Part shown: piece by piece, positions 5,021-5,129 of the stretch
How positions within the stretch are numbered: the stretch's first letter is position 1
Layout: each line of letters opens with the position of its first letter
NCBI GenBank assembly: GCA_015654825.1
Contig: JAATGE010000174.1
Span: 1-5,129 of the forward strand
Origin: Rhodospirillales bacterium
Lineage (GTDB): Bacteria > Pseudomonadota > Alphaproteobacteria > Acetobacterales > Acetobacteraceae
Direction of reading: 5' to 3'
DNA: 5,129 bases
Position numbers and translations under genes: made by a program
Notes under the pieces: model-generated
Told to the model about the DNA's origin: nothing
Databases searched by the model: none
The model's input: only the letters and a program-made list of their open reading frames with translations

Positions 5021-5129
5021 TTAGCGCTGCGCGGCGGGAGTCTTCTGCTCCATCGGCGCAGGCTCTCCGGCGTCGCCAATTGGCGTAATGTCAATGCCGG
5101 TCGAGGAACTGACAAAATTGGGGTCTGCG
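5021..5129 (-). CDS. C-terminal end of an unrecognised protein (partial)
   Basis: A minus-strand frame enters from the right edge and ends at TAA (5023-5021), giving 35 residues that begin ADPNFVSSSTGIDITPIGDA and finish EQKTPAAQR. The last fifteen or so residues are Pro/Ala/Glu/Gln-rich and look like a disordered C-terminal tail. No family can be named from this fragment. It is convergent with the sulfotransferase gene; 227 bases of repeats and hairpins separate the two stop codons. That the frame is real rests on its being open to the edge, on ordinary amino-acid composition, and on a hairpin directly after the stop. Confidence 0.5.
   Translation of the reverse strand, partial: ADPNFVSSSTGIDITPIGDAGEPAPMEQKTPAAQR

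Noticed and set aside
1..5129. CRISPR array, tRNA, rRNA, toxin-antitoxin or defence genes
   Set aside because: I looked for spaced direct repeats, tRNA-like cloverleaf sequences and small paired genes and found none. The repeats present are inverted, not regularly spaced.

Overview
The window is GC-rich bacterial DNA that most likely comes from an alphaproteobacterium of the family Acetobacteraceae. Three things support this: the nadD-rsfS-rlmH gene order; the spelling of the protein families, including a CYP153-type P450; and intergenic hairpins of the type CCAGGGC-AGA-GCCCTGG together with A/T-rich CTTCTTTTTT/AAAAAGAAG hairpins, which I recall as common dispersed repeats in that family. The genus cannot be named from this sequence alone.

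Layout, left to right. Positions 1-97 hold the start of an unrecognised gene on the minus strand. Positions 98-372 are non-coding and contain a striking A/T-rich nested inverted repeat that could fold into a three-way junction. Next is a minus-strand cytochrome P450 of the CYP153 type (373-1647), with its own candidate promoter. A minus-strand housekeeping cluster follows, transcribed in the order nadD (NaMN adenylyltransferase, start near 3404), rsfS (ribosomal silencing factor, apparently starting on a rare ATA codon inside an ATAG overlap with the nadD stop) and rlmH (23S rRNA pseudouridine-1915 methyltransferase). A strong palindromic repeat sits between rsfS and rlmH.

Divergent from nadD, on the plus strand, is a putative sulfotransferase with a C-terminal TPR-like tail (3459-4793). 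Its stop codon lies inside the left arm of a 122-bp element with imperfect terminal inverted repeats (4789-4910), which resembles a MITE and carries an internal hairpin. A further G/C hairpin and the 3' end of a convergent minus-strand gene (5021-5129) finish the window.

How the parts relate: nadD, rsfS and rlmH form a conserved cluster joining NAD synthesis to ribosome control and maturation. The P450 would need ferredoxin and reductase partners that are not visible here, and it looks like an accessory oxidation gene placed downstream of the cluster. The sulfotransferase is a separate divergent unit. No defence system, CRISPR array, tRNA, rRNA or transposase gene is visible.
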